The notes under the pieces: generated by a model
What the model was told of the DNA's origin: nothing
Seen by the model: only the letters and a program-made list of their open reading frames with translations
Databases searched by the model: none
Assembly (NCBI RefSeq): GCF_900163695.1
Contig: NZ_FUIC01000008.1
Span: forward strand, 124,001 to 188,000
Source: Gulosibacter sp. 10
GTDB taxonomy: Bacteria; Actinomycetota; Actinomycetes; Actinomycetales; Microbacteriaceae
DNA length: 64,000 bases
Reading direction: 5' to 3'
Made by a program: the position numbers and the translations under genes
Part shown: positions 1 to 8,922 of the stretch, one piece after another
Numbering within the stretch: the first letter of the stretch is position 1
Layout of the letters: every line of letters starts with the position of its first letter

Positions 1-443
1 TCGGCGGCCTCGATCCACTCGCCCGCCTCCTCCGGGATGAGGTCGGGGGTGATCGCGCCGGCGCCGCCGGCGGCCGCGAGGTCGGCCGCGAAGCGCTCCA
101 CGCCGTGCTGCATGATGAGGTTGTAGTAGCTCATGACCAGCACCGGCACGTCGGTGCGCTCCCGCACACGGCGGATCGCCTCGAACAGCTGCGCGACCTT
201 GAAGCCGTGCTGCAGGGCGGTGTTGCACGCGGCCTGGATCACGGGGCCGTCCATCACCGGGTCCGAGTACGGCACGCCGAACTCGATGACGTCCACCCCG
301 TTCCGGGCCAGCGCGACCGCGGCCTCCACGGAGGTGTCGAGGTCGGGGAATCCCGCGGGCAGGTAGCCGATGAAGGCGCCCCTCCCCCGGTCCCTCGCCG
401 CGTCGATCGCGCGCTCGACCTGGGATGCGTTGGGGTTCGTCAC
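1..443 (-). CDS. trpA: Tryptophan synthase alpha subunit (partial, C-terminus beyond window)
   Basis: TrpA cleaves indole-3-glycerol phosphate to indole and glyceraldehyde 3-phosphate and passes indole to TrpB in the alpha2beta2 complex. About 147 N-terminal residues are visible. They carry the TIM-barrel start ([13 protein letters not shown]), the segment with the catalytic glutamate ([12 protein letters not shown]) and the following MDGP containing the second catalytic acid. The GTG start at 443 overlaps the trpB stop as GTGA, so translation is coupled. It is the last visible gene of the his-trp run. The gene continues past position 1 with no sign of damage. Confidence 0.96.
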   Translation of the reverse strand, partial: MTNPNASQVERAIDAARDRGRGAFIGYLPAGFPDLDTSVEAAVALARNGVDVIEFGVPYSDPVMDGPVIQAACNTALQHGFKVAQLFEAIRRVRERTDVPVLVMSYYNLIMQHGVERFAADLAAAGGAGAITPDLIPEEAGEWIEAA

Positions 444-1666
444 AGCTCTCCTCCGCCGATGACGCGCGAGGCGTCGCCGAGCTCGAAATACTTCATGGCG
501 GTCTCCATGTCCTTGTCGCCCCGGCCCGAGAGCGAGACCACGATCGTGGCATCGGGGCCGAGCTCGCGGCCGAGCGTCATCGCCCCGGCGAGGGCGTGCG
601 CCGACTCGATCGCGGGGATGATGCCCTCGGTCTGCGCGAGGAGCCGCATCGCCGTCATCGTCTCGTCGTCGGTCGCGCCCCGGTACTCGACGCGGCCGAT
701 GGCCTGCAGCCAGGAGTGCGCCGGGCCGACGCCCGGGTAGTCGAGGCCCGCCGAGATCGAGTGCGATTCGATGGTCTGGCCGTCCTCGTCCTGCAGCAGC
801 ATCGTCTTGGCGCCGTGCAGCACGCCCGGGCGTCCCCGCCCGAGCGTCGCCGCGTGCTGGGGGGTGTCGATGCCCTCGCCGTACGCCTCCACGCCGTAGA
901 TGCGCACCGACTCGTCGTCGAGGAACGCGTCGAACATCCCGATCGCGTTCGACCCGCCGCCGACGCAGGCGATGACGGCGTCCGGCAGGCCGCCGAACCG
1001 CTCGATGCACTGCGCCCGCGTCTCGTCGCCGATCACCTTCTGCAGATCGCGCACGAGCCCCGGGAAGGGATGGGGGCCCGCCGCGGTGCCGAAGAGGTAG
1101 TTGGTGCTGTCCACGTTGGCCACCCAGTCGCGGAAGGCCTCGTTGATCGCATCCTTGAGGGTCCTCGAACCCGAGGCCACCGAGACGACCTCCGCGCCGA
1201 GCAGCCGCATGCGGGCGACGTTAAGCGCCTGGCGCTCGATGTCGACCGCTCCCATGTAGATGGTGCACTCGAGCCCGAACAGCGCCGCCGCCGTGGCCGT
1301 GGCCACGCCGTGCTGGCCGGCCCCCGTCTCGGCGATCACGCGGGTCTTCCCGATGCGCCGGGTCAGGAGGGCCTGCCCGAGCACGTTGTTGATCTTGTGC
1401 GAGCCCGTGTGGTTGAGGTCCTCGCGCTTGAGCAGGATGCGCGCGCCGCCGCAGTGCTCGGCGAAGCGCGGCGCATCCGTGAGCAGGGAGGGCCGGCCGG
1501 CGTAGTCGCGCAGCAGATCCTCGAACTCCGCCTGGAATGCGGGGTCGACCTTCGCGGCCTCCCACTCGGTGTCGAGCTGGTCGAGCGCGGCGACGAGGCT
1601 CTCGGGGGCGAAGCGCCCTCCGAACTCGCCGAAGTAGGGGCCCTTGACGTTGCGAAGTTGGGTCAC
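440..1666 (-). CDS. trpB: Tryptophan synthase beta subunit
   Basis: TrpB condenses indole with L-serine to L-tryptophan using PLP. The 408-residue protein has the family N-terminus ([14 protein letters not shown]), the PLP-lysine motif [10 protein letters not shown], the indole/serine site around AETGAGQHG and the phosphate-binding glycine loop [11 protein letters not shown] longer in-frame reading from 1756 exists, but its extra residues overlap trpC and look unlike TrpB. The GTG at 1666 gives the usual family length and sits 1 nt after the trpC stop. Length and motifs are complete, so it is expected to be functional with TrpA. Confidence 0.97.
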   Translation of the reverse strand: MTQLRNVKGPYFGEFGGRFAPESLVAALDQLDTEWEAAKVDPAFQAEFEDLLRDYAGRPSLLTDAPRFAEHCGGARILLKREDLNHTGSHKINNVLGQALLTRRIGKTRVIAETGAGQHGVATATAAALFGLECTIYMGAVDIERQALNVARMRLLGAEVVSVASGSRTLKDAINEAFRDWVANVDSTNYLFGTAAGPHPFPGLVRDLQKVIGDETRAQCIERFGGLPDAVIACVGGGSNAIGMFDAFLDDESVRIYGVEAYGEGIDTPQHAATLGRGRPGVLHGAKTMLLQDEDGQTIESHSISAGLDYPGVGPAHSWLQAIGRVEYRGATDDETMTAMRLLAQTEGIIPAIESAHALAGAMTLGRELGPDATIVVSLSGRGDKDMETAMKYFELGDASRVIGGGEL

Positions 1667-1667
1667 G

Positions 1668-2441
1668 TTATGCCTGCTGGAACTCTCTGATCGTGGTTTC
1701 GGGGTCGTTGCCGGTGACGAGCGCCTCGCCGATGAGCACGGCGTCCGCACCCGCATCGCGATAGCGGCGGACGTGCTGCGGCTCGAGCACCGCGGATTCC
1801 GCCACCCTGACGACGCCCTCCGGGTATTCGGGCGCGAGTTCCGCGAAGAGCTCGGGATGCATCTCGAAGGTCTTGAGATCGCGGGCGTTCACGCCCAGCA
1901 CGCGCGAGTCGGCCTCGAGGGCGCGGGTGAACTCGTCGCGCGTGTGCGCCTCGACGAGCACGGTCATGCCGAGCTCCTCGGCGAAGGCCTTGAGCCGCAC
2001 GAGGGTGCGCTGGTCGAGGCAGGCGACGATGAGCAGCACGAGGTCCGCCCCCGCGGCGCGGGCCTCGAGGATCTGGTACTCCTCGCCGATGAACTCCTTG
2101 CGGAGCACGGGGATGCCCACCTGCGCGCGGACCGCGCGCAGGTCGTCGAGGGAGCCGAGGAACCGGCGCTCCTCGGTCAGCACGCTGATGGCCGCCGCGC
2201 CGCCGCGCTCGTAGAGCCCGGCCAGCGCGGCCGGGTCCGGGATGTTCGCGAGCCGGCCGCGCGAGGGGCTCGCGCGCTTGACCTCCGCGATGATGTTGAT
2301 CCGATCGCCGTGGGCGAGCGCCGCCGCGGCGTCGATCGCGGGCGTCTGCGCGAGCGCGGCGCGCTCCACCACGGCCGCGGGTGCGTCCGCGCGGCGACGG
2401 GCGGCGTCCTCGAGCGATCCTGCGAGCAGGTCGTCGAGCAT
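1668..2441 (-). CDS. trpC: Indole-3-glycerol phosphate synthase
   Basis: TrpC closes the indole ring, turning CdRP into indole-3-glycerol phosphate with loss of CO2 and water. The 257-residue monofunctional protein shows the motifs [13 protein letters not shown] (substrate lysine), [12 protein letters not shown] (catalytic lysine), [12 protein letters not shown] and the terminal phosphate site VLIGEALV. Its ATG overlaps the stop of the upstream small membrane protein by 1 nt (TGATG), and trpB begins 1 nt after its stop. No PRAI (TrpF) domain is fused, so TrpF activity must be elsewhere (in Actinobacteria often PriA/HisA). Confidence 0.97.
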   Translation of the reverse strand: MLDDLLAGSLEDAARRRADAPAAVVERAALAQTPAIDAAAALAHGDRINIIAEVKRASPSRGRLANIPDPAALAGLYERGGAAAISVLTEERRFLGSLDDLRAVRAQVGIPVLRKEFIGEEYQILEARAAGADLVLLIVACLDQRTLVRLKAFAEELGMTVLVEAHTRDEFTRALEADSRVLGVNARDLKTFEMHPELFAELAPEYPEGVVRVAESAVLEPQHVRRYRDAGADAVLIGEALVTGNDPETTIREFQQA

Positions 2442-2668
2442 CAGTGCGCCTTCGGACCGAGACCGACCGCGTGGAGGATGGGCCAGAGGATCGCGCCGAG
2501 CACGACGAGCCCGATGCCGATGTAGACGACGATGTCCTGCACGAGGAAGAGCCCCACGGTTCCCACGAGGAAGCCGAGGATGATGATGAGCACCGAAGCC
2601 CAGCCGGCTACCGAGTTGCCCTCGCCCTCGACGTGGTAGCGGGACAGGACGATGTCCTTCTCTGACAT
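2441..2668 (-). CDS. Small Trp-operon membrane protein (HGxxPAAW/DUF6704-like)
   Basis: The 75-residue protein has a short polar N-terminus, two membrane segments (about residues 23-44 and 47-68) and a short GPKAH tail. In Actinobacteria a protein of this size with an HGxxPAAW motif usually lies just before trpC. Here the equivalent stretch reads EGNSVAGWAS, so the signature is degenerate. The start at 2668 (MSEKD) is chosen because residues further upstream are low-complexity and overlap the preceding gene region. The function is unknown. Its stop overlaps the trpC start, so it is probably co-translated with trpC. Confidence 0.8.
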   Translation of the reverse strand: MSEKDIVLSRYHVEGEGNSVAGWASVLIIILGFLVGTVGLFLVQDIVVYIGIGLVVLGAILWPILHAVGLGPKAH

Positions 2669-2705
2669 GCGATGACTCCTTCGAACGGGGACGTACCGAT
2701 CCAGT

Positions 2706-3338
2706 CTACCGGGGGTTTGCGGCCTCGGCGTCGTCCTCGGTCGGGTCGTCGCCGACCGAGAGCGCATCCCACTGCGAAACCGGGTCGGAGGCCGTCGAGG
2801 CCCGGGCCTCCCCCTCGGGCGCGAGCGCGGCGCGGCGGTAGCGCCGCGCCGATTCGGGCCACCGCCGGGCGGTGACCACGACGAGGACGCCGAGCGCCGC
2901 CTGGACCGCGCCCGCGGCGAGCGCGACGAAGGGCCAGACCGTATCCGACATCGTGCCCTGGGCGATGATCTCGCCGATGCCCTCGGCATCGGTGATGCCG
3001 CTGAGCTCGCGTACCGGCCCGACGAAGCCCACCGCGGGTTCGCTCGCCGCGTAGCCGGCGGCGACGGCGATCCCGATGCCCAGCACGGCCGACAGCGCGC
3101 CGATCACGACCCGGAACCCCCGGCCCGCGATGGCGAGCGCGGCGATCGCGGCGAGGCCCGCGAGCGAGAACGCCATCACCGCCAGGGCCGGATCGCCGCC
3201 GTTCGAGATCACCGAGCGGTCGAACTCCGAGGTATGCAGCTCCAGCACCGCCCAGGTCTGCGTCCGCGCGAGCATGGCCGCGCCGATGCTCGCGAGCATC
3301 CCCAGCAGGATGAGCCGCTTCAGCCGTCCGCCGCTCAA
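2706..3338 (-). CDS. Trp biosynthesis-associated membrane protein (TIGR02234-like)
   Basis: This is a roughly 210-residue protein with four predicted membrane spans: about residues 6-24, 46-66, 72-92 and 132-154. A periplasmic-side loop lies between spans 1 and 2 and the C-terminus is acidic and polar ([14 protein letters not shown]). Size, topology and the position between hisI and trpC match the uncharacterised membrane protein of actinobacterial trp operons. The chosen TTG start at 3338 overlaps the hisI stop as TTGA; an ATG at 3299 is the alternative. trpE normally separates it from hisI, but here it abuts hisI directly. Confidence 0.8.
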   Translation of the reverse strand: MSGGRLKRLILLGMLASIGAAMLARTQTWAVLELHTSEFDRSVISNGGDPALAVMAFSLAGLAAIAALAIAGRGFRVVIGALSAVLGIGIAVAAGYAASEPAVGFVGPVRELSGITDAEGIGEIIAQGTMSDTVWPFVALAAGAVQAALGVLVVVTARRWPESARRYRRAALAPEGEARASTASDPVSQWDALSVGDDPTEDDAEAANPR

Positions 3339-3721
3339 GCGCCCGCCTCCTCCTGGAATACGACCGCGAGCGGGTCCGTGTCCCAGCAGGTCCGGGTGTT
3401 GCGGTGGCAGGCCGCGCCGACCTGGTCCACGCCGAGCAGGATCGTGTCCGCGTCGCAGTCCGCCGCGAAGGACACGACCCGCTGGGTGTGGCCCGAGGTG
3501 TCGCCCTTGCGCCAGAGCTCGCCCCGGGAGCGGGACCAGTACACGGCGCGGCGGCTCGACAGCGTCTCGCGGATGGAATCGCGGCTCATCCAGGCCATCA
3601 TGAGCACCTCGCCGCTGTCCCACTGCTTGGCGATGGCCGGCACCAGCCCCCGGTCGTCGTAGCGCAGGGCGGCGACGATCTCCTCGATCTGCTCCGCGCT
3701 CAGGGCGTCGACGCTACGCAT
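3335..3721 (-). CDS. hisI: Phosphoribosyl-AMP cyclohydrolase
   Basis: HisI hydrolyses the adenine ring of PR-AMP, the third step of histidine synthesis. The 128-residue monofunctional protein carries the family motifs [36 protein letters not shown] and the metal ligands in DCDADT and CHRNTRTCW. The HisE step is encoded separately (5411-5674). Its start overlaps the end of hisF by 8 nt and its stop overlaps the TTG of the next membrane-protein gene. Confidence 0.97.
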   Translation of the reverse strand: MRSVDALSAEQIEEIVAALRYDDRGLVPAIAKQWDSGEVLMMAWMSRDSIRETLSSRRAVYWSRSRGELWRKGDTSGHTQRVVSFAADCDADTILLGVDQVGAACHRNTRTCWDTDPLAVVFQEEAGA

Positions 3722-4526
3722 CGCCCCTCCCCTCCCGCACCGGCAGATCGGCGTCGGCCAGCGAGCGCTTGACCTCCGCGATCGTCATCTCGCCGTAGTG
3801 GAAGACGCTCGCCGCGAGGACGGCGTCGGCCCCGGCGCCGACGGCGGGCGCGAAGTGCTCGACCCGGCCGGCCCCGCCCGAGGCGATGACCGGCACGTCG
3901 GCGACCTCGCGGACGCGGCGGATGAGTTCGAGGTCGAAGCCCGCCTTGGTGCCGTCCGCATCCATCGAGTTCACGAGCAGCTCGCCGGCCCCTCGCCGGC
4001 AGCTCTCCCGCGCCCATTCGACGGCGTCGAGATCGGTCTCCCGGCGCCCGCCGTGGGTGGTGACCACGAATCCGGAGGGCATGCGCTCGGAGCGCCTGAT
4101 GTCGAGCGAGAGCACGAGCACCTGGGCGCCGAACTGGCTCGCGATCTCGTCGATGAGCTCGGGTCTCGCGATCGCCGCCGAGTTGACGCCGACCTTGTCC
4201 GCGCCGGAGGCGAGCAGCCTGGTCACGTTCTCGACCGACCGCACCCCGCCGCCGACGGTGAGCGGCACGAAGACCTGCTCCGCGGTGCGGGTCACGAGGT
4301 CGTAGGTCGTCGCGCGGTCGTCACTCGTCGCGGTGACGTCGAGGAAGGTGATCTCATCCGCGCCGTCGGCGGCGTACTTCGCGGCCAGCTCGACGGGATC
4401 GCCGGCATCGCGCAGATCGAGGAAGTTCACGCCCTTGACGACGCGCCCGGCGGCGACGTCGAGGCACGGGATGACCCGGATCGCGAGGCCCTCCCCATCG
4501 TTCGTGGTCGGCTCGGTCACGGACAT
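3714..4526 (-). CDS. hisF: Imidazole glycerol phosphate synthase cyclase subunit
   Basis: HisF with the glutaminase HisH forms imidazole glycerol phosphate and AICAR from PRFAR and ammonia. The 270-residue barrel has the catalytic aspartates in [17 protein letters not shown] (N-terminal) and [11 protein letters not shown], plus the two phosphate sites [11 protein letters not shown] and [11 protein letters not shown]. The ATG at 4526 overlaps the hisG stop by 1 nt (TGATG). hisH and hisA are not in this window and must be encoded elsewhere. Confidence 0.97.
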   Translation of the reverse strand: MSVTEPTTNDGEGLAIRVIPCLDVAAGRVVKGVNFLDLRDAGDPVELAAKYAADGADEITFLDVTATSDDRATTYDLVTRTAEQVFVPLTVGGGVRSVENVTRLLASGADKVGVNSAAIARPELIDEIASQFGAQVLVLSLDIRRSERMPSGFVVTTHGGRRETDLDAVEWARESCRRGAGELLVNSMDADGTKAGFDLELIRRVREVADVPVIASGGAGRVEHFAPAVGAGADAVLAASVFHYGEMTIAEVKRSLADADLPVREGRGDA

Positions 4527-5365
4527 CACATCCGCGCGGCCTGCAGCGCCGTCACGAGGATGGCGCGCGCACCGATGGCGTAGAGGCGGTCCATGATGCC
4601 GTTGAGGTCGCTCTGCGGGACGAGCGAGCGCACCGCCACCCACTCCTCGTCGTGGAGCGGCGAGACCGTCGGCGACTGGTAGCCGGGCGTGACGGCGAGC
4701 GCCTCCTCGAGCTTCGACACGTGGATGTCGTAGTCCATGATGCTGTTGCGGCGCGCGACCAGGACGCCCTCGAGCCGCTTGATCAGCGTCCGCGCGCCCT
4801 CGACCTTGTCGGGCGTGGAGATGAGCACCGCCGTCGAGTCGAGGATGACGGGGCCGAAGATCTCGAGCCCGGCCTGGCGGAGCGTGTTGCCGGTCGAGAC
4901 GACGTCGGCCACCGCGTCGGCCACGCCGAGCTGGATCGCGGACTCCACCGCGCCGTCGAGCTTGACGAGCTCGACGGCCAGGCCGCGCTCCTTGAAGAAC
5001 TGGTCGAGCAGCCCCGTGAAGCTCGTGGCCACGCGCTTGCCCTCGAGCTGCTCGACCTCGGTGAACAGTCCGGGGGGCGCCGCGAAGCGGAAGGTGGAGT
5101 CGCCGAAGTCGAGCGCGCGGATCTCCTCGGCCGGCGATTCGGAGTCGAGCAGCAGATCGCGGCCCGTGATGCCGGCGTCGAGGACGCCCTCGCCCACGTA
5201 GGTCGCGATGTCGCGGGGGCGGATGTAGAAGAACTCGACCTCGTTCTGGGGGTCGAGCGCGACGAGCTCGCGGCTGCTGCGGCGGCCGCGATAGCCGGCC
5301 TCGACGAGCATCTCGTTGGCGGTCTCTGCGAGCATGCCCTTGTTGGGCACTGCGATGCGAAGCAA
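4526..5365 (-). CDS. hisG: ATP phosphoribosyltransferase (long form)
   Basis: HisG joins ATP and PRPP in the committed, histidine-inhibited step. The protein is 279 residues. Residues 1-205 form the bilobal catalytic part ([21 protein letters not shown], and the PRPP loop [15 protein letters not shown]). The last 70 residues match the C-terminal regulatory domain of the long HisG form, so no HisZ partner is expected. The start is TTG at 5365 with an AGGAG Shine-Dalgarno sequence 7 nt upstream. It follows hisE after 45 nt and overlaps hisF by 1 nt. Confidence 0.96.
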   Translation of the reverse strand: MLRIAVPNKGMLAETANEMLVEAGYRGRRSSRELVALDPQNEVEFFYIRPRDIATYVGEGVLDAGITGRDLLLDSESPAEEIRALDFGDSTFRFAAPPGLFTEVEQLEGKRVATSFTGLLDQFFKERGLAVELVKLDGAVESAIQLGVADAVADVVSTGNTLRQAGLEIFGPVILDSTAVLISTPDKVEGARTLIKRLEGVLVARRNSIMDYDIHVSKLEEALAVTPGYQSPTVSPLHDEEWVAVRSLVPQSDLNGIMDRLYAIGARAILVTALQAARM

Positions 5366-5410
5366 TTGGTCTCCTCAGGAGCGAAGAAGCGTGGCGGTGG
5401 AAGATCGGGG

Positions 5411-5674
5411 CTAGAGGTACCGGTAGAGGTCCTCGAGCGTGTAGCCCTTGGCGAGCATCATGACCTGCAGATGGTAGACGAGCTGCGCCATCTCCTCCCG
5501 GCACTCGGCGTCGGACTCGTATTCGGCCGCCATCCAGGTCTCGGCCGCCTCCTCGACGAGCTTCTTGCCGATGAAATGGACGCCGCGGTCGAGTTCGGCC
5601 ACGGTGCCCGAGCCCTCCGGGCGGGTCTGCGCCTTCTCGGCGAGTTCAGCGAATAGCGATTCGAACGTCTTCAC
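5411..5674 (-). CDS. hisE: Phosphoribosyl-ATP pyrophosphatase
   Basis: HisE removes pyrophosphate from PR-ATP, the second histidine step. The 87-residue protein is an all-helical MazG-like enzyme with the metal-binding pattern [19 protein letters not shown] and [15 protein letters not shown]. It is a stand-alone enzyme, as usual in Actinobacteria. It lies 9 nt after rpe and 45 nt before hisG, inside the fmt-to-trpA run. Confidence 0.95.
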   Translation of the reverse strand: MKTFESLFAELAEKAQTRPEGSGTVAELDRGVHFIGKKLVEEAAETWMAAEYESDAECREEMAQLVYHLQVMMLAKGYTLEDLYRYL

Positions 5675-5683
5675 ACCGCCAGC

Positions 5684-6352
5684 CTAGTGGGTGCATCCGT
5701 GCTGCGAGGCGAGCTCCCGCAGGCGCGCGATCTCCTCGGCCGGCTCGCCGCGGAAGACCGCGGAGCCGGCCACGAACGTGTCCGCGCCCGCCTCGGCCGC
5801 CATCCCGATCGTATCGGCGGAGACGCCCCCGTCGACCTGCAGCCGGATCTCCGAGCCGTGCCGCCTGGCCCATTCCCGCGCGAGCCGCAGCTTGGGCATG
5901 GTCTCGGGCATGAACCGCTGCCCGCCGAAGCCGGGCTCGACGGTCATGATGAGCAGCTGGTCGAAGTGCTCGAGGAGCTCCTCGATCTGCGCGAACGGCG
6001 TGCCCGGGCGCAGGGCGATCCCCGCGCGGGCCCCACGCTCGCGCAGCTGCCGCGCGAGCGTGACGGGCGCCGTGGCGGCCTCGAGGTGGAAGGTCACGGA
6101 GAACACGCCCATCTCGGCGAACCCGGGCGCCCACCGGTCCGGGTCCTCGATCATCAGGTGCAGGTCCAGCGGCACCGGCGAGACCTGCTGCAGCCGCTCC
6201 ACCATGGGCTGGCCGAAGGTGAGGTTGGGCACGAAGTGGTTGTCCATGACATCGACGTGGGCGGCGTCGGCGGTGCCGATGCGCCCCAGCTCGCGCTCGA
6301 AGTTCGCGAAATCGGCGGCCAGGATGGACGGGTTGATGCGGACGTTCGTCAA
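5684..6352 (-). CDS. rpe: Ribulose-phosphate 3-epimerase
   Basis: Rpe interconverts ribulose 5-phosphate and xylulose 5-phosphate in the pentose phosphate pathway, supplying PRPP for His and Trp synthesis. The 222-residue TIM barrel shows the start motif INPSILAADF, the metal ligands in HVDVMDNHFVPN and DLHLMI, the loop VEPGFGGQRFM and the catalytic LQVDGGVSADT. The TTG start at 6352 overlaps the rsmB stop as TTGA; the next codon matching V is GTC, so no alternative start fits better. Confidence 0.95.
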   Translation of the reverse strand: MTNVRINPSILAADFANFERELGRIGTADAAHVDVMDNHFVPNLTFGQPMVERLQQVSPVPLDLHLMIEDPDRWAPGFAEMGVFSVTFHLEAATAPVTLARQLRERGARAGIALRPGTPFAQIEELLEHFDQLLIMTVEPGFGGQRFMPETMPKLRLAREWARRHGSEIRLQVDGGVSADTIGMAAEAGADTFVAGSAVFRGEPAEEIARLRELASQHGCTH

Positions 6353-7908
6353 CGGTCGGCGCTCCTCGTATCGGGCTCGGATGCGGGTGTGTGGTCGGTC
6401 TCGACCGCCTCGGCGGCGGGCCTCCTGCGCAGCAGCGCGATGAACATCGCGTCCGTGCCGTGCCGATGGGACCACAGCTGCACCGCGCGGCCTCCGGCGA
6501 GATCGACGGCGCCGGTCGAGGGGAGGTCGAGCTCGGGGGCGAGCGCGTCGCACACCACCGCGGCGTCGAGCACCTCGATCCCCTCCGCGCTCAGGCCGGT
6601 GCGGAGCACCGTGCGCACCACCCCGACGGTCTCGGCGGGATGCGGCGAGCAGGTGGCGTAGACGAGCGCGCCGCCGGGCGCGAGCGCGACGAGCGCGGCC
6701 TCGAGCAGCTCCTCCTGGAGGCGGGTGAGCGTCCCGACGTCCTCGGGCCGCTTCCGCCAGCGCGCCTCGGGGCGCCTGCGGAGCGCGCCGAGGCCGGTGC
6801 AGGGCGCGTCGACGAGGATGCGGTCGTAGGCTTCGGGCCGCTCGGCGAACTCCCGGCCGTCGAGCTCCGTCACGCGGAGCCCGTCCGGCCCCGACAGCGG
6901 CTCGAGGGCCCGCCGGACGAGTCGGGCCCGCGCCGGCACCACCTCGTTCGCCTCGAACTCCGCGCCGGCGAGCCGCGACTCGGCCGCCAGCAGGGCGGAC
7001 TTGCCCCCGGGGCCGGCGCAGAGGTCGAGCACACGCTCGCCGGGGCGCAGCGGCGCGCAGCGGCTCAGCGCGAGCGCCACGAGCTGCGAGCCGGCGTCCT
7101 GCACGCGCACCGCGCCGGAGCGCACCTCCTCGAGCTCGACCGGATCGCCCTCGGCGAGCCGCATCGCCACGGGCGAGGCCGGATCCTCGCGGAGCCGATC
7201 GGGATGCGCCGCGACCGTCTCCCGCCGATCCGCCAGGCCCGGCAGCGCGGCGAGCCGCACCTCGGGCGAGCGGTTGTCCGCCTCGAGCGCGCGCTCCAGC
7301 TCGGCCGTGTCGTCCTGCGAGGGCGCGCCGGCGCCGAGCCGCAGCGCGTCGCGCAGCGCCCGCGCGATCCAGAGCGGGTGGGCCGTCAGCAGCGCCAGTC
7401 GGGCGAGCGCATCGGGCTGCGTCGCGGCGACCCGCTCGCGCCACTCCTCCGGCTCCGCCTCGGACACCCGGCGCAGATTGGCGTTCACGAATCCGGCGGC
7501 GCCCTGCCCGCCCCGGTTGCGGACGGCGCTCACCGTCTCGTTCACCGCGGCGTGCGTCGAGACGCGCATGTTGAGCAGCTGGTGGATGCCGAGCTGCAGC
7601 GCCGACCGGGCGAGCGGATCCACCTGCTCGGCCGGCCGCTTCGCGACGATGCCGATGATCGCGTCGTAGTAGCCGGACATGCGCAGCGCCCCGTACGCGA
7701 GCTCGGTGGCGAGCGCCGCGTCGGCCGCCGAGAGCCGGGCCTCCTCGATCCGGTGCGGCAGCAGCAGGTTCGCATAGGCGTCGTCCTCCGCCACCGAGAC
7801 GAGCACCGAGAGCGCCGCATCGCGAGCCGTCGGCCGCGGTGCGCGACGGCCCCCGCCGCCTCCTCCTCGTCGGCCGTCCCGGCGACGGCCGTCTCCGCGT
7901 CCACTCAT
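6349..7908 (-). CDS. rsmB: 16S rRNA (cytosine-C5) methyltransferase RsmB/Sun
   Basis: RsmB methylates C967 (E. coli numbering) of 16S rRNA with SAM. The 519-residue protein has a basic, glycine/arginine-rich N-terminal tail (residues 1-27), a NusB-like RNA-binding domain (about 28-160), and a Rossmann methyltransferase domain with the SAM motif DLCAGPGGK, the motif IV cysteine in DAPCTGLG and the catalytic cysteine in YATCSPHPAE. Its ATG overlaps the fmt stop (ATGA) and its stop overlaps rpe. Confidence 0.95.
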   Translation of the reverse strand: MSGRGDGRRRDGRRGGGGGGRRAPRPTARDAALSVLVSVAEDDAYANLLLPHRIEEARLSAADAALATELAYGALRMSGYYDAIIGIVAKRPAEQVDPLARSALQLGIHQLLNMRVSTHAAVNETVSAVRNRGGQGAAGFVNANLRRVSEAEPEEWRERVAATQPDALARLALLTAHPLWIARALRDALRLGAGAPSQDDTAELERALEADNRSPEVRLAALPGLADRRETVAAHPDRLREDPASPVAMRLAEGDPVELEEVRSGAVRVQDAGSQLVALALSRCAPLRPGERVLDLCAGPGGKSALLAAESRLAGAEFEANEVVPARARLVRRALEPLSGPDGLRVTELDGREFAERPEAYDRILVDAPCTGLGALRRRPEARWRKRPEDVGTLTRLQEELLEAALVALAPGGALVYATCSPHPAETVGVVRTVLRTGLSAEGIEVLDAAVVCDALAPELDLPSTGAVDLAGGRAVQLWSHRHGTDAMFIALLRRRPAAEAVETDHTPASEPDTRSADR

Positions 7909-8825
7909 CCGAGCCGCACCTCCGCCTCCTGCACTCCCCGGAACCAGTCCGCCGCGCGCATGGCGCGCTTGCCCGCGGGCTGCACCTCGATGAGCTCGAG
8001 CGCGCCGGAGCCGCAGGCGGCGAGCACCCGCCCGCCGTCGAGCACGACGGCGCCCGGGCCGCCTGCAACGGCGGCATCCGTCGCCGGCGCGGCCCGCAGC
8101 ACCTTGAACCGCTCCCCGCGCCAGGTCGTCGAGGCGCCCGGCTCCGGGGTCGCGCCGCGGATGCGGGCATCCGCCCGGGCCGCGGTCGCGGTCCAGTCGA
8201 TCGCGCCGTCCTCAACGCGCAGCTTGGCCGCGTGCGTGGCCTCGCCCCGCTGCGGCTCGGCGACCGCGGTGCCCGCGCCGATCGCGGCCACGGTCTCGAG
8301 CACGTCCGGGACGCCGAGCTCGGCGAGCCTCGCCAGCAGCTCGCCGGCGGTCTCCCCGGCGCCGATCGGGACCTCGCGGTTCACGAAGGTCGGCCCGGTG
8401 TCGAGCCCCGCCTCGAGACGGAAGACGGCGATCCCGGTGCTCGAGTCGCCCGCCATCACGGCGCGCTGCACGGGGGCCGCCCCGCGCCAGCGCGGCAGCA
8501 GCGAGAAGTGGAGGTTGATCCAGCCGTGGACCGGCTGCGAGAGCAGCGGCTCGCGGATGAGCCCCCCGTAGGCCACCACGACGCCGAGGTCCGGCGCGAG
8601 GCCGGCGATCCGCGCGGCGACGGCCTCGTCGATGCGGTTGGCGCGCACGACCGGGAGCCCGAGGGACTCGGCGCGCGCCGCGACCGGCGAGGGCTGCAGC
8701 CGGCGCTTCCGCCCGACCGGCGCGTCCTCCCTCGTGATGACGGCGACGATCTCGTGTCCGGCGTCGACGAGTCCCTGAAGCGTCGGGACGGCCGCGTCCG
8801 GCGTGCCTGCAAAGGCGATGCGCAT
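7905..8825 (-). CDS. fmt: Methionyl-tRNA formyltransferase
   Basis: Fmt formylates initiator Met-tRNA with 10-formyl-THF. The 306-residue protein has the catalytic segment NLHFSLLPRWRGAAP (Asn and His), the following aspartate in LEAGLDTGP and a C-terminal OB-like tRNA-binding domain (about 205-306). The ATG at 8825 is preceded by AGGAGG, 5 nt upstream. It is the first gene of the leftward core run; in Actinobacteria priA often lies a short way upstream, but here a divergent peptidase begins 98 nt away. Confidence 0.95.
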   Translation of the reverse strand: MRIAFAGTPDAAVPTLQGLVDAGHEIVAVITREDAPVGRKRRLQPSPVAARAESLGLPVVRANRIDEAVAARIAGLAPDLGVVVAYGGLIREPLLSQPVHGWINLHFSLLPRWRGAAPVQRAVMAGDSSTGIAVFRLEAGLDTGPTFVNREVPIGAGETAGELLARLAELGVPDVLETVAAIGAGTAVAEPQRGEATHAAKLRVEDGAIDWTATAARADARIRGATPEPGASTTWRGERFKVLRAAPATDAAVAGGPGAVVLDGGRVLAACGSGALELIEVQPAGKRAMRAADWFRGVQEAEVRLG

Positions 8826-8922
8826 GAAACCTCCTGTAGACCTCCGATCGTACCGTCGCGCCGCACTCCCGGCGGCACGCGGTGCGGTTGAATGGACGTC
8901 CACGAGGAACGAGGAGGGCCGG

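Noticed and set aside
2706-3338. A trp leader peptide or attenuator before the Trp membrane gene
   Set aside because: The gene overlaps hisI, leaving no room for a leader. Any attenuator would lie elsewhere, for example with trpE.
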